DNA from: Sva-07 sp963829585 | GTDB lineage: Bacteria; Actinomycetota; Acidimicrobiia; Acidimicrobiales; Ilumatobacteraceae | NCBI GenBank assembly: GCA_963829585.1 | Contig: CAWHJD010000011.1 | Coordinates: forward strand, 1 to 64,000 | DNA: 64,000 bases | Direction: 5' to 3' | Part shown: positions 25,393 to 33,710 of the stretch, in pieces | How positions within the stretch are numbered: the first letter of the stretch is position 1 | Layout of the letters: each line of letters starts with the position of its first letter | Notes under the pieces: generated by a model | Databases searched by the model: none | The model's input: the letters and a program-made list of their open reading frames with translations, nothing else | Told to the model about the DNA's origin: nothing | Translations under genes and position numbers: made by a program

Positions 25393-26010
25393 GTGAGCGA
25401 ATCTCCACTTGTCACCCGCCGCACCGCGGAGTTCTCCGCCTCCGACGGCACCCGACTCGTCGGCGATCTCGCCGTCCCCGCGACTCCTCGGGCCGCCGCC
25501 ATCGTCTGCCACCCCCACCCACGGTACGGCGGCAACCGCTTCAACAACGTGGTGACGGCCGTCTTCGATGCGCTCGCGAGAGCGGGTGTCGCGGCGCTCC
25601 GATTCGACTTCCGACCCGAGTTCTCCGAGGGTGTCGGCGAGCGGCTCGACGCGCTCGCGGCGCTCGATCTCATCGGCGCCGAGGTGCCCGACGTACCGCT
25701 GGTCGCTGTCGGCTACTCGTTCGGCGCGCTCGTCGCGGTGGGTCTCGACGACGCACGCGTCAGCGCGCTCGTGTTGATCGCACCGCCACTCGCGATGACA
25801 CCTGGCGTCCCGGCACCGACGGTGCCCACGCTGCTGCTCACACCGGCGCACGACCAGTTCAGCCCGCCGTCGGCCTCGGCCCCGATCGCCGCGACGTGGA
25901 CCGCGGCCCCGGTCGACCATCGCACGATCGAGATGGCCGACCACTCACTCGTCGGTCACACCGCCACCGTGGCCGATGCCACCGCCGCCTGGATCTTGCG
26001 CCGACCCTGA
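25393..26010 (+). CDS. Alpha/beta hydrolase
   Basis: A 205-residue small serine hydrolase of the COG2945-like group. HPHPRYGGNRFNNVVTAVFD forms the oxyanion-hole region, GYSFGA is the nucleophile elbow with the catalytic serine, LLTPAHDQF carries the likely aspartate, and ADHSLVGH the likely histidine. There is no signal peptide, so it is cytosolic. The substrate is unknown. GTG 25393 is the first start before the fold; the longer frame would run through the divergent groES coding region. Confidence 0.85.
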   Translation: MSESPLVTRRTAEFSASDGTRLVGDLAVPATPRAAAIVCHPHPRYGGNRFNNVVTAVFDALARAGVAALRFDFRPEFSEGVGERLDALAALDLIGAEVPDVPLVAVGYSFGALVAVGLDDARVSALVLIAPPLAMTPGVPAPTVPTLLLTPAHDQFSPPSASAPIAATWTAAPVDHRTIEMADHSLVGHTATVADATAAWILRRP

Positions 26011-26034
26011 CGTTCCGTGGCCCTCCCTGTCGGG

Positions 26035-27027
26035 TCAGGAGGCGACGGCGGCTTCCATTTCTTCTTTGATCTCGTCGGTGACGAGGGGAATCACGTCGAT
26101 GGTCTCGAAGTTCGAGACGACCTGGCTGACCTTGGAGGCGCCGGTGATCACGGTCGACACGTGCGGGTTCTTCGTGCACCACGCGAGCGCCAACTGCGCC
26201 ATGGTGCAGCCGAGGCGGTCGGCGATCGGGCGGAGCTTCTCGACGCGAGCGATCGCCTCGGCGTCGCTCAAGCGGCCCGCGAGCCAGCTGTAGCCCTCGA
26301 GCGCTGCACGCGAGTCGTCGGGGATCCCGTCCTTGTACTTGCCGGTCAGCAAGCCGGATGCGAGCGGACTCCAGATGGTGTTGCCGTAGTTGAAGTCCGC
26401 GTTGATCCGGGCGTACTCGCGCTCGACCTTCTTGCGCTCGAGCAGGTTGTACTGGCTCTGCTCCGTGACCGGCTTGTGCAGGTGGTGACGCTCCGCGATG
26501 TCGATCGCCGCACGGATCTCGTCGGCCGACCACTCGCTCGTACCCCAGTACAGGGCCTTGCCGGCGGTGATGATGTCGCTCATCGCCCACACGGTCTCCT
26601 CGATCGGGGTGTCGGGGTCGGAGCGGTGGCAGTAGAGGACGTCGACGAAATCGAGCCCGAAGCGCTCCAACGATGCGTCGATGGCGTGCATCAGGTACTT
26701 GCGGTTGAGCGTGTTGTTCATGTTGGGCGTGTTCTTGTGCAACCCCCAGAACACCTTCGTCGTCACCACGTACGACCAGCGTGGCCAGTCGAGCTCACGG
26801 AAGACCTCGCCCATGATGGTCTCGCTCTTGCCGCCTGCGTAGGCCTCGGCGTTGTCGAAGAAGTTGCAGCCCGCGTCGCCCGCCGCGGCCATGCATTCGA
26901 GGGCCAGATTGGTGTCGAGCTGGGTGTCGAACGTGACCCAGCTGCCGAACGACAGCACGCTGACCTTCAGGCCGGTGTTGCCGAGCCGGCGGTATTCCAT
27001 CTTGGGATTGACGTTGGGGGTAGCCAT
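26035..27027 (-). CDS. Aldo/keto reductase, Kv-beta/YghZ-like
   Basis: A 330-residue NADPH-dependent aldo/keto reductase. It has YRRLGNTGLKVSVLSFGSW at the start, the catalytic Asp/Tyr in FFDNAEAYAGGKSE, Lys in VTTKVFWG, and His in VLYCHRSDPDTP. NADPH-binding GLLTGKYKDGIPDDSR and ITGASKVSQVVSNF lie near the C-terminus. This matches the voltage-gated potassium-channel beta-subunit branch, whose bacterial members reduce small aldehydes such as methylglyoxal. It is transcribed alone; a hairpin (27089-27117) isolates it from the his operon upstream. Confidence 0.92.
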   Translation of the reverse strand: MATPNVNPKMEYRRLGNTGLKVSVLSFGSWVTFDTQLDTNLALECMAAAGDAGCNFFDNAEAYAGGKSETIMGEVFRELDWPRWSYVVTTKVFWGLHKNTPNMNNTLNRKYLMHAIDASLERFGLDFVDVLYCHRSDPDTPIEETVWAMSDIITAGKALYWGTSEWSADEIRAAIDIAERHHLHKPVTEQSQYNLLERKKVEREYARINADFNYGNTIWSPLASGLLTGKYKDGIPDDSRAALEGYSWLAGRLSDAEAIARVEKLRPIADRLGCTMAQLALAWCTKNPHVSTVITGASKVSQVVSNFETIDVIPLVTDEIKEEMEAAVAS

Positions 27028-27034
27028 GTCGGCG

Positions 27035-27040
27035 ACCCTA
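27035..27040 (-). promoter_or_regulatory. -10 box, aldo/keto reductase gene
   Basis: TAGGGT on the minus strand, 7 nt before ATG 27027, no Shine-Dalgarno sequence. Confidence 0.45.
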
Positions 27041-27088
27041 CCCAGCCATCGACCACCCAGTCGCTCCGGCGCATCCAACGACGGCGAG

Positions 27089-27117
27089 TCGCGATCGGGG
27101 CCTGACCCCGATCGCGA
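27089..27117 (-). terminator. Terminator of the his operon
   Basis: A 12-bp stem (TCGCGATCGGGG with its complement) around the loop CCTGA, immediately after the stop of the enoyl-CoA hydratase gene. No T run follows. Confidence 0.55.
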
Positions 27118-27118
27118 T

Positions 27119-27832
27119 TCAGAGGGGACTGATCCCGCCGGCGCGGTCGGCAGCGATCTGTGCGGCCATGAGGTCGAGCGCGGGACCGCGGAGTTTGCGG
27201 ATGGTGCGCTGGTAGGCGGACGCGTCGAGCGTCGACGCCAGCTCGCCCGCGATCGTGACGGCTCGTTCGAGCACATCGTCGACAGGCACCACTTCGTCGA
27301 TGTAGCCGACATCGACAGCGTCGCGCGGCGTCGTGATCCGGGCCGTGGCCAGCGCCCGTTGCTCATGACGCTTGCTCAGTCGCTCGCCGGCGATCGTGAA
27401 CGCCCAGTCGGGCAGCACCATCTTGATCGCCACCTCGTTCAGACCGACCTTCGCGTCGATGTCGGCGCCGATGCGGACGTCGCAGCCGAGCAGCACGAGG
27501 GCGCCCGCAGCGAGTGCGTGGCCGGTACAGGCAGCCACGACGGGAACCTGGCATCCGTACAGCCGGTGGACGAGGGCACCGCCGTCGGCGACCAGGTTCA
27601 CGATCGCCGACATGTCGTCACCGAACATCACGCCGAGGTCGAACCCGGCCGAGAAGCGTCCTGGCCGACCGTTGACGACGAGCGCACCGACCGACTCGTC
27701 CTCCTCGGCCTCGTCGATCGCGGCCTGTACGGCGGCGATCACGTCGAACGACAGCGCATTGGCCTTGCCGTCGTCGAGATGGACGATGAGGACGCCCTCG
27801 CGTCGCTCGGTGGTGACTGCGGGGGTGCTCAT
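27119..27832 (-). CDS. Enoyl-CoA hydratase/isomerase family protein
   Basis: A 237-residue crotonase-fold protein, somewhat short for the family. It shows VLIVHLDDGKANALSFDVIA, the oxyanion-hole segments GRPGRFSAGFDL and GHALAAGALVLLGCDVRIG, and LNEVAIKMVLPDWAF. The glutamates that do hydration in classical enoyl-CoA hydratases are not clearly placed, so isomerase or other CoA chemistry is possible. It begins 10 bases after hisF and ends at a hairpin, so it appears to be the last gene of the his operon, an odd partner for histidine synthesis. Confidence 0.88.
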   Translation of the reverse strand: MSTPAVTTERREGVLIVHLDDGKANALSFDVIAAVQAAIDEAEEDESVGALVVNGRPGRFSAGFDLGVMFGDDMSAIVNLVADGGALVHRLYGCQVPVVAACTGHALAAGALVLLGCDVRIGADIDAKVGLNEVAIKMVLPDWAFTIAGERLSKRHEQRALATARITTPRDAVDVGYIDEVVPVDDVLERAVTIAGELASTLDASAYQRTIRKLRGPALDLMAAQIAADRAGGISPL

Positions 27833-27842
27833 CGGGCGAACG

Positions 27843-28625
27843 CTACGCGACGACGGGCCGAACGGTGATGCCCGCCGCAGCCATCTGCGCTTTGGCGTCG
27901 GCAACCGTGTGCTCCCGGAAGTGGAAGATCGACGCAGCGAGCACGGCGTCGGCGCGGCCGATGGCCACGCCCTCGACGAGATGTTCGATGGAGCCGACAC
28001 CACCGCTGGCGATCACCGGCACGGTGACTGCGTCGGCGATGGCCTGGGTCAGGTCGAGGTCGAATCCCTCGCGAGTGCCGTCACGATCCATCGACGTGAG
28101 CAGGATCTCACCCGCGCCCCGGCGAACAGCTTCGCGAGCCCACTCGACGGCGTCGATGCCGGTCGGTGTCCGACCGCCGTGGAGGTAGACCTCCCATCCG
28201 TCCGCGGATGATCCGTCGTCGGACCGACGCTTCGCGTCGATGGCACACACCACGCACTGCACGCCGAACTCGGCCGCGATCTCGCTGATCAGCTCGGGGC
28301 GCTCGACGGCGGCCGTGTTCACGCTGACCTTGTCGGCACCGGCACGGAGCATTCGCCGAGCATCCTCCAGGGTGCGGATGCCGCCGCCGACCGTGAACGG
28401 GATGTAGACCTCGTCGGCCACGCGCCGGACCATCTCGACGGTGGTCTCACGCTTGTCGCTGGATGCGGTGATGTCGAGGAAGACCAGTTCGTCGGCGCCT
28501 TCGAGGTCGTAGCGGGCTGCGAGCTCGACGGGGTCGCCCGCATCGACGAGGTCGACGAAGTTGGTGCCCTTCACCACTCGCCCCTCCGTCACGTCGAGAC
28601 ACGGGATGACGCGAGCAACCCTCAC
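27843..28625 (-). CDS. hisF: Imidazole glycerol phosphate synthase cyclase subunit
   Basis: Closes the imidazole ring and releases AICAR using ammonia from HisH. The 260-residue TIM barrel has the catalytic Asp in VARVIPCLDVTEGRVVKGTN and the second Asp in VVCAIDAKRRSDDG. The two phosphate-binding halves are FTVGGGIRTLEDARRMLRAG and VIASGGVGSIEHLVEG. Its start overlaps the hisA stop by four bases. Full family length, no oddities. Confidence 0.97.
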   Translation of the reverse strand: MRVARVIPCLDVTEGRVVKGTNFVDLVDAGDPVELAARYDLEGADELVFLDITASSDKRETTVEMVRRVADEVYIPFTVGGGIRTLEDARRMLRAGADKVSVNTAAVERPELISEIAAEFGVQCVVCAIDAKRRSDDGSSADGWEVYLHGGRTPTGIDAVEWAREAVRRGAGEILLTSMDRDGTREGFDLDLTQAIADAVTVPVIASGGVGSIEHLVEGVAIGRADAVLAASIFHFREHTVADAKAQMAAAGITVRPVVA

Positions 28626-29341
28626 GGCTGCGCCAGTGCTTCGAGTGCCTCGACCACGGTGAAGCGGCCTTCGTAGACGGCCTTGCCGGTGATGATCCCA
28701 CCCAGATTCTCGATCCGAGCGAGTGCGACCACGTCAGCGAGGCAGGACACGCCGCCGCTCGCGATGACCGGCGAACCCGCGAGTTCGGCCGACCTCGTGA
28801 GCCCGTCGAGGTCCGGTCCGACCAACATCCCGTCGCGCCCGATGTCGGTCACCACGAACACCTCAGCGGTCGGGAACATTGCGAACGCGTCATCGAGCAT
28901 CAGGCCGCTCCCCTCGGTCCATCCGTGCACGGCGAGCTCCCCGTCGCGGTGATCGAGACCGACGGCCACGGGAACGACCGTCGATGCAGCTTCGACGAGC
29001 GCCGGGTCACGGACGGCCGCCGAGCCCATCACCACACGCCCCACTCCGCTGTCGGCGAGTTCCCGGGCGTCGTCGAGCGACCGCACGCCGCCCCCGGTCT
29101 GCACCCGGGCGACGCCCGCGAGCGCGGCAGCGATCGCGGCGACGACGGGCCGATTGACCGGGTCGCCCGAACGGGCCGCGTCGAGGTCGACGACATGCAC
29201 CCACCGCGCACCCGCGGCGGCGAATTCTCGGGCGACCGCGACCGGGTCGTCGCCGTACACGGTCTCGTCGGCGTAATCGCCCTGACGCAGCCGCACGACG
29301 CGTCCGCCGAGCAGATCGATGGCCGGATAGAGGTCGATCAT
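28622..29341 (-). CDS. hisA: ProFAR isomerase (HisA; possible PriA-type)
   Basis: Isomerises ProFAR to PRFAR. The 239-residue TIM barrel has LYPAIDLLGGRVVRLRQGDY with the catalytic Asp, VQTGGGVRSLDDARELADSG, the second Asp in VVTDIGRDGML, and VIASGGVSCLADV. In many actinobacteria this gene is the bifunctional PriA that replaces TrpF; here VHGWTEGSGL is closer to HisA than to the RGWET segment of mycobacterial PriA, so the dual role is uncertain. It overlaps hisH upstream and hisF downstream by four bases each. Confidence 0.95.
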   Translation of the reverse strand: MIDLYPAIDLLGGRVVRLRQGDYADETVYGDDPVAVAREFAAAGARWVHVVDLDAARSGDPVNRPVVAAIAAALAGVARVQTGGGVRSLDDARELADSGVGRVVMGSAAVRDPALVEAASTVVPVAVGLDHRDGELAVHGWTEGSGLMLDDAFAMFPTAEVFVVTDIGRDGMLVGPDLDGLTRSAELAGSPVIASGGVSCLADVVALARIENLGGIITGKAVYEGRFTVVEALEALAQP

Positions 29342-29959
29342 CGGCACACCTCCACGAAATTGGCGAGCAGCCGGAGACCCGGGCGGCTCGATTTCTCGGG
29401 ATGGAACTGCACGGCGAACACGTTGTCGCGCCGGAACGCCGCATTGAGGGTCGTGCCGTACTCGACCGTCGCCGCCACCGTCGAGGGATCGTCGGGCACA
29501 CCGTGCAGCGAGTGGACGAAGTACACGTACGGCTCGCCACCGAGATCGCGCAGCAGCGGCTCGGTCGGGTCGACGATGTCGAGGCGGTTCCACTGCATCT
29601 GGGGAATCTTCGGCCCGGGCGGGATCCACGTGACCGTGCCCGGGATCACGTCCAGCCCGCCGGCGCCCTCGTTCTCCTCGGACTTGGTGAACAGCATCTG
29701 CATGCCCACGCAGATACCCAGGAACGGGCGTCCCGACGCGACCGCGTCGTGCGTCGGACCTTCCAGCCCGGCCGTCCGCAATGCCTCCATGCAGGCCCCG
29801 AACGCGCCGACGCCCGGCAGCACCACCCCGTCGGCATCGGCGATCAGGCCCGGGTCGGCCGTGAGCCGCGGCATCGGCGCCCTCGTGCTCGAGCGCCTTC
29901 TGCGCCGAATGGAGGTTGCCGATGCCGTAGTCGAGCACCGCGATGAGCGGTCGTGTCAC
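29338..29959 (-). pseudogene. hisH: HisH glutamine amidotransferase subunit, frameshifted
   Basis: Supplies ammonia from glutamine to HisF. The N-terminal 28 residues (VTRPLIAVLDYGIGNLHSAQ and on) lie in the frame of GTG 29959, which overlaps the hisB stop as GTGA. From about 29876-29882 the rest continues one base out of frame, from MPRLTADPGLIADADGVVLP, with the catalytic Cys in LGICVGMQM and the His-Glu pair in QFHPEKS. One extra base in this short window (GGG or CC on the coding strand) accounts for it and restores normal length. Because the rest of the his operon is intact, a sequence error is more likely than a real null. Confidence 0.88.
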
Positions 29960-30573
29960 AACACGCCCTTCGTGGACGGCACGCCGGCGGCGTCCTCGAC
30001 GCGCACGGCGTCGCGCAATGTCCGCGCGAGGCCCTTGAACGTGGCCTCGATGATGTGGTGGACGTTGCGGCCCCGCACCAGTTCGACGTGCAGCGTGATG
30101 TTGGCTGCCGTGGCGAACGACGCCACGGCATGCTCCGCCAGCTGCGGGTCGAACGCCGGGTCGCCGAGTGGCAGGCTCTCGGGCATCGGCACGTGCCACT
30201 CGACCCACGGTCGTCCGGACAGGTCGAGCGCCACGTCGACGAGGGCCTCGTCGAGCGGGTACCGACCGCTCGCGAACCGACGGACGCCGGCCTTGTCGCC
30301 GAGCGCCTCGGCGAACGCCTCCCCGACGGCGATCGCCACGTCCTCGACGGTGTGATGGGTGTCGATCTGGAGGTCACCGACCGCCTGGACGCGCAGATCG
30401 AATCCTCCGTGCCGACCGAGCTGGTCGAGCATGTGGTCGTAGAACGGGATACCGGTCGAGATGTCGGTGGTGCCGGTGCCGTCGAGGTCGATGTCGACCT
30501 CGATCGAGGTCTCCTTGGTGGATCGACGCCGCTGTGCGGTGCGGCGGGCGGTCTGGGGGGTGGTACGGGTCAT
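29956..30573 (-). CDS. hisB: Imidazoleglycerol-phosphate dehydratase
   Basis: Dehydrates IGP to imidazole-acetol phosphate. The 205-residue monofunctional enzyme has the manganese-binding duplicated motifs IDTHHTVEDVAIAVGEAF and NVHHIIEATFKGLARTLRDA, plus PFYDHMLDQLGRHGGFDL. There is no HisN-type phosphatase domain. A basic N-terminal tail of about 20 residues precedes the fold. It overlaps hisC upstream (ATGA) and hisH downstream (GTGA). Confidence 0.96.
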   Translation of the reverse strand: MTRTTPQTARRTAQRRRSTKETSIEVDIDLDGTGTTDISTGIPFYDHMLDQLGRHGGFDLRVQAVGDLQIDTHHTVEDVAIAVGEAFAEALGDKAGVRRFASGRYPLDEALVDVALDLSGRPWVEWHVPMPESLPLGDPAFDPQLAEHAVASFATAANITLHVELVRGRNVHHIIEATFKGLARTLRDAVRVEDAAGVPSTKGVL

Positions 30574-31664
30574 GAGCGGACTCCATCGGTGGTGGGAACG
30601 ACACCGACGAGGACGTCGGCCAGCGCCTGCAGGAACTCGGTGTTCTCGTCGGGCGTGCCGATGGTGACACGCAGACAGTTGTCGAGCCGTGGCCAACTCG
30701 AGCAGTCGCGGATCAACACGCTGCGATCGACGAGACCCTGCCAGACGGCCCGTCCGTCGAGAGCACCCGGACGGACCCGGAAGAGCACGAAGTTGGCGCC
30801 GCTCGGGAACACGTCGAGCGGCAGGTCACCCAGCGCCGCGACGACACGCTCGCGCTCGGCGACGACGTGCTCGACGCGGTCGTTCATGTCGTCGGAGAAC
30901 CGCAATGCCAGGCGACCGGCGATCTGCTTGACCGCATCGAGGTGGTAGGGCAGCACGACCTTGTCGAGTTCGGCCACCAGCCACGTCGGCCCGACGAGAT
31001 ATCCGAGCCGCGCCGCCGCCATCGACCAGGTCTTCGAGAACGTCCGGGTCACCACGAGGGGTCGGTCCTCCGCGACGAGGTCGAGCGCGCTCCAGTCGGC
31101 GAACTGCGCGTACGCCTCGTCGACCACCACGAGACCGGGCGCGATCGCGAGTAACTGCAGCACCCGTTCGACCGGCTCGACCAGCCCCGTCGGGTTGTTG
31201 GGCGATGTGAGGAACACGACGTGTGGCGCGGACTCGGTGATCACGCGCTCCACCTCGACCGGATCGAGCGTGAAATCCGCGGCACGCTCGCCCTCGACGA
31301 CGGTGGCGCCGGTCACCCGGGCGATCTGAGCGTGCATCTGGTACGTGGGCTCGAAGGTCGCGACGGTGCGACCCGGGCCGGCGTACGCGAGCAGCACGGT
31401 CTGCAACACCTCGTTCGAGCCGTTCGCCACGAAGATCTGCGCCGCGTCGACACCGTGCAGTTCGGCGATCGCCTGCCGCAACTCGGTCGCGGTGCGGTCG
31501 GGATATCGATGCCACTCGACGCGTGACACCTCGGCGGCCACTGCGTCTCGGAACGCCGCCGGAGGAGGCTCGGGCGACTCGTTGGTGTTGAGACGCACCC
31601 GTACGTCGACCTGAGCGGAGTGATAGCCGTCGAGGGCGCGAAGATCGTCTCGGACAGGGATCAC
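30570..31664 (-). CDS. hisC: Histidinol-phosphate aminotransferase
   Basis: PLP-dependent aminotransferase of 364 residues forming histidinol phosphate. It has VRLNTNESPEPPPAAFRDAV, WHRYPDRTATELRQAIAELH, IFVANGSNEVLQTVLLAYAG, VFLTSPNNPTGLV, VVVDEAYAQFADWSALDLV, and the PLP lysine in TRTFSKTWSMAAARLGYLVG. GTG 31664 is the start: a -10 box lies 7 nt upstream, and the longer frame has unconserved sequence. It heads hisC-B-H-A-F-(enoyl-CoA hydratase). Confidence 0.95.
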   Translation of the reverse strand: MIPVRDDLRALDGYHSAQVDVRVRLNTNESPEPPPAAFRDAVAAEVSRVEWHRYPDRTATELRQAIAELHGVDAAQIFVANGSNEVLQTVLLAYAGPGRTVATFEPTYQMHAQIARVTGATVVEGERAADFTLDPVEVERVITESAPHVVFLTSPNNPTGLVEPVERVLQLLAIAPGLVVVDEAYAQFADWSALDLVAEDRPLVVTRTFSKTWSMAAARLGYLVGPTWLVAELDKVVLPYHLDAVKQIAGRLALRFSDDMNDRVEHVVAERERVVAALGDLPLDVFPSGANFVLFRVRPGALDGRAVWQGLVDRSVLIRDCSSWPRLDNCLRVTIGTPDENTEFLQALADVLVGVVPTTDGVRS

Positions 31665-31671
31665 CGGGCGA

Positions 31672-31677
31672 AGTGTA
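31672..31677 (-). promoter_or_regulatory. -10 box, his operon
   Basis: TACACT on the minus strand, 7 nt before the hisC GTG. With no Shine-Dalgarno site it indicates a leaderless his operon transcript and fixes the start. Confidence 0.5.
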
Positions 31678-31702
31678 GAGGGAGCCTCCGTCGGCCTCCC
31701 GG

Positions 31703-31708
31703 TAGGGT
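31703..31708 (+). promoter_or_regulatory. -10 box, small gene at 31716
   Basis: TAGGGT, 7 nt before the ATG, divergent from the hisC promoter about 30 bases away. Confidence 0.45.
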
Positions 31709-31715
31709 TTCGCAC

Positions 31716-31919
31716 ATGGCGGGATCCACCGAGTCGACTGCCGCCGAACTGGCCGCGATCGCCGACAACGTCGCCCAGTACCGCTCGCGTGTGGCGGGTC
31801 TCGCCGAACGCTTCACGGGCACGGATCGTGACGACGTGATCACAGCGATCCAGGAGGCCGAACGTCAACTGCGCACGGCCGAACGCACCCTCATCAGGGC
31901 GCTGCGCGTGCTGGACTGA
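31716..31919 (+). CDS. Small hypothetical helical protein
   Basis: A 67-residue protein, almost entirely charged and alanine-rich helix (AELAAIADNVAQYRSRVAGL, then ITAIQEAERQLRTAERTLIR), likely a short coiled coil. Support comes from the precisely placed -10 box, G/C-ending codons, and a terminator hairpin 40 bases after its stop. No family is recognised. Confidence 0.65.
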   Translation: MAGSTESTAAELAAIADNVAQYRSRVAGLAERFTGTDRDDVITAIQEAERQLRTAERTLIRALRVLD

Positions 31920-31959
31920 GTAGCCGTCTGCGCGGCGCCCGTGACGAGCCGAAAACGCG

Positions 31960-31987
31960 GCGATGGCCCCTCGAAAGGAGCCATCGC
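31960..31987. terminator. Hairpin terminator after the small gene
   Basis: GCGATGGCCCCT pairs with AGGAGCCATCGC (one C:A mismatch) around the tetraloop CGAA, between convergent genes. Confidence 0.55.
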
Positions 31988-32025
31988 CTGTGCGAGGTCG
32001 GGAGGCGGATCCCAACCGTCGCAGC

Positions 32026-32048
32026 AACCAGGTGGCGGGAACCTGGTT
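32026..32048 (-). terminator. Hairpin terminator after nth
   Basis: AACCAGGT and ACCTGGTT form an 8-bp stem around GGCGGGA, about 9 bases past the nth stop. A TTTTC tract precedes the stem on the transcribed strand. Confidence 0.45.
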
Positions 32049-32056
32049 GAAAACGA

Positions 32057-32728
32057 CTATATACCCGCACGCCCTTTGGACAATGGGCGGAGCAGGCTCG
32101 ACGGGCAGATGTCCTCGAGCACGCAGTCACCGCACTGCGGCTTCCTGGCGAGACAGACCCGTCGACCGTGCAGGATCATGCGCAGGCTGAAGTCACCCCG
32201 TTCGGCGGGCGGCAGATGGTCGTTCAGTTCCATCTCGACCTTCACGGGATCGTCCTGCTCGGTCAGACCCAGCCGTCGAGCCAGGCGCCCCACGTGGGTG
32301 TCGACGGCGAGCCCCGGCAGACCGAAGGCCACGCTCCGCACGACGTTGGCCGTCTTGCGGCCGACACCGGGCAGCGACACGAGGTCCTCGAGCGATTCGG
32401 GAACCTCTCCGTCGAAGCGCTCGACCACGTTCGTCGCCATCCCGATCAGGTTCTTCGTCTTCGACGCGAAGAAGCCCGTGGTGCGCACGATCTCCTCCAG
32501 CTCGCCCGGTTCGGCGTGCATCAGGTCTTCGGGCGTCGGGTACCTGGCGAAGAGCACCGGCGTCACCATGTTGACCCGGGCGTCGGTGCACTGCGCCGAC
32601 AGGATCGTGGCGGCGAGCAGTTCGTACGGCGACGAGTGGTCGAGTTCGCAGATCGCCTCCGGGTACTCCACCGCCAGGCGCGCGGCGACTTCGCGTGTAC
32701 GACCCTTCGGCGAACGTGGACGACCCAT
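32057..32728 (-). CDS. nth: Endonuclease III (DNA glycosylase/AP lyase)
   Basis: Base-excision repair enzyme for oxidised pyrimidines. The 223-residue protein has the helix-hairpin-helix SLPGVGRKTANVV with the catalytic Lys, the catalytic Asp in LAVDTHVGRLARRLGL, ATILSAQCTDARVN, and the iron-sulfur site C-x6-C-x2-C-x5-C in CLARKPQCGDCVLEDIC. ATG 32728 has a -10 box 7 nt upstream. It is divergent from the mshD-like gene. Confidence 0.95.
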   Translation of the reverse strand: MGRPRSPKGRTREVAARLAVEYPEAICELDHSSPYELLAATILSAQCTDARVNMVTPVLFARYPTPEDLMHAEPGELEEIVRTTGFFASKTKNLIGMATNVVERFDGEVPESLEDLVSLPGVGRKTANVVRSVAFGLPGLAVDTHVGRLARRLGLTEQDDPVKVEMELNDHLPPAERGDFSLRMILHGRRVCLARKPQCGDCVLEDICPSSLLRPLSKGRAGI

Positions 32729-32735
32729 CGAGTCG

Positions 32736-32741
32736 ACACTA
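32736..32741 (-). promoter_or_regulatory. -10 box, nth
   Basis: TAGTGT on the minus strand, 7 nt before the nth ATG; no Shine-Dalgarno sequence. Confidence 0.45.
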
Positions 32742-32762
32742 CGGCCCTCGCCCGACGGCCGG

Positions 32763-32768
32763 TACTCT
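32763..32768 (+). promoter_or_regulatory. -10 box, mshD-like operon
   Basis: TACTCT, 6 nt before ATG 32775, divergent from the nth -10 box 21 bases away. Confidence 0.45.
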
Positions 32769-32774
32769 CGATGC

Positions 32775-33710
32775 ATGCGTTGTCTCGAGATCAAACGGCA
32801 GATGGCCAGCGACGACATCGCCCACGTCACCGAACTACTCGATGCAGCGACGCGCGCGGACGGCCGCCGGCCACTGTCCGACCACCTGTATCTCGACCTC
32901 GTCAACGGTGGCCTCGACGGGTTCACCGGTTTCCTGGCGTCCGAGCCCGGCCACGACCACCCGGTGGCCTACGCGCAGATCTCGCGTGGCAACGACGCCT
33001 ACGCATTCGAGCTCGTCATCCACCCGCATCACCGTTACGAGATGGCGACGATCGGACCCGAGCTGATCGAGTCGGCCCTCGACGTCGTCGCATCCGAGGG
33101 CGGTGGCCGGGTGAACTGGTGGGTGTTCGAACCGACCTCGACCCACCGCAAGCTGGCCGCCGACGCCGACATGGTGACGGGTCGCAGCCTCTACCAGATG
33201 CGCCGATCGTTGCCGACGGGTCTCGAGGTGACCGTCGCAACGAGGGCGTTCGTCCCCGGCGACGACGACGAAGCGTGGCTGCGGGTCAACAATCGGGCGT
33301 TCGCCACCCACGGCGAGCAGGGCGGCTGGACACTCGACACGTTCTGTCAACGACAGCAGGAAGCCTGGTTCGACCCGGAAGGGTTCCGGGTGCACGAGAT
33401 CGACGGACGCATGGCCGCGTTCTGCTGGACGAAGGTCCACGAACCGACGGCACCGGGCGACGAGGTGATCGGTGAGATCTATGTCATCGCCGTCGACCCC
33501 GACTTCCACGGCCGGGGTCTCGGCCGGCAGCTCACGCTCGCCGGCCTCGAGCACCTCGCCGATCGTGGCATCACCACAGCGATGCTCTACGTCGACGCCG
33601 ACAACACCGCGGCGGTCTCGCTCTACGAACAGCTCGGGTTCGGAATCCACTTCACGAATGCGGCCTTCGTGGCCGACGTGGCACCGACCGTCACGGAGGC
33701 TCGCACGTGA
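32775..33710 (+). CDS. mshD: GNAT N-acetyltransferase, mycothiol synthase-like
   Basis: A 311-residue protein with two tandem GNAT domains, the layout of mycothiol synthase, which acetylates Cys-GlcN-Ins in the last step of mycothiol synthesis. The C-terminal domain is complete: EIYVIAVDPDFHGRGLGRQL is the acetyl-CoA loop, then LYVDADNTAAVSLYEQLGFG. RVNNRAFATHGEQGGW and FCWTKVHE also match MshD. The symbol is given by architecture and these segments. The last bases overlap the start of the M3 peptidase gene (GTGA). Confidence 0.85.
   Translation: MRCLEIKRQMASDDIAHVTELLDAATRADGRRPLSDHLYLDLVNGGLDGFTGFLASEPGHDHPVAYAQISRGNDAYAFELVIHPHHRYEMATIGPELIESALDVVASEGGGRVNWWVFEPTSTHRKLAADADMVTGRSLYQMRRSLPTGLEVTVATRAFVPGDDDEAWLRVNNRAFATHGEQGGWTLDTFCQRQQEAWFDPEGFRVHEIDGRMAAFCWTKVHEPTAPGDEVIGEIYVIAVDPDFHGRGLGRQLTLAGLEHLADRGITTAMLYVDADNTAAVSLYEQLGFGIHFTNAAFVADVAPTVTEART

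Noticed and set aside
28622..29341. Firm PriA (HisA/TrpF) call
   Set aside because: The decisive residues do not clearly match PriA.
28622..30208. One 528-codon protein spanning hisA and hisH
   Set aside because: It only joins hisA with out-of-frame hisH sequence; the hisH N-terminus lies within it in the right frame.
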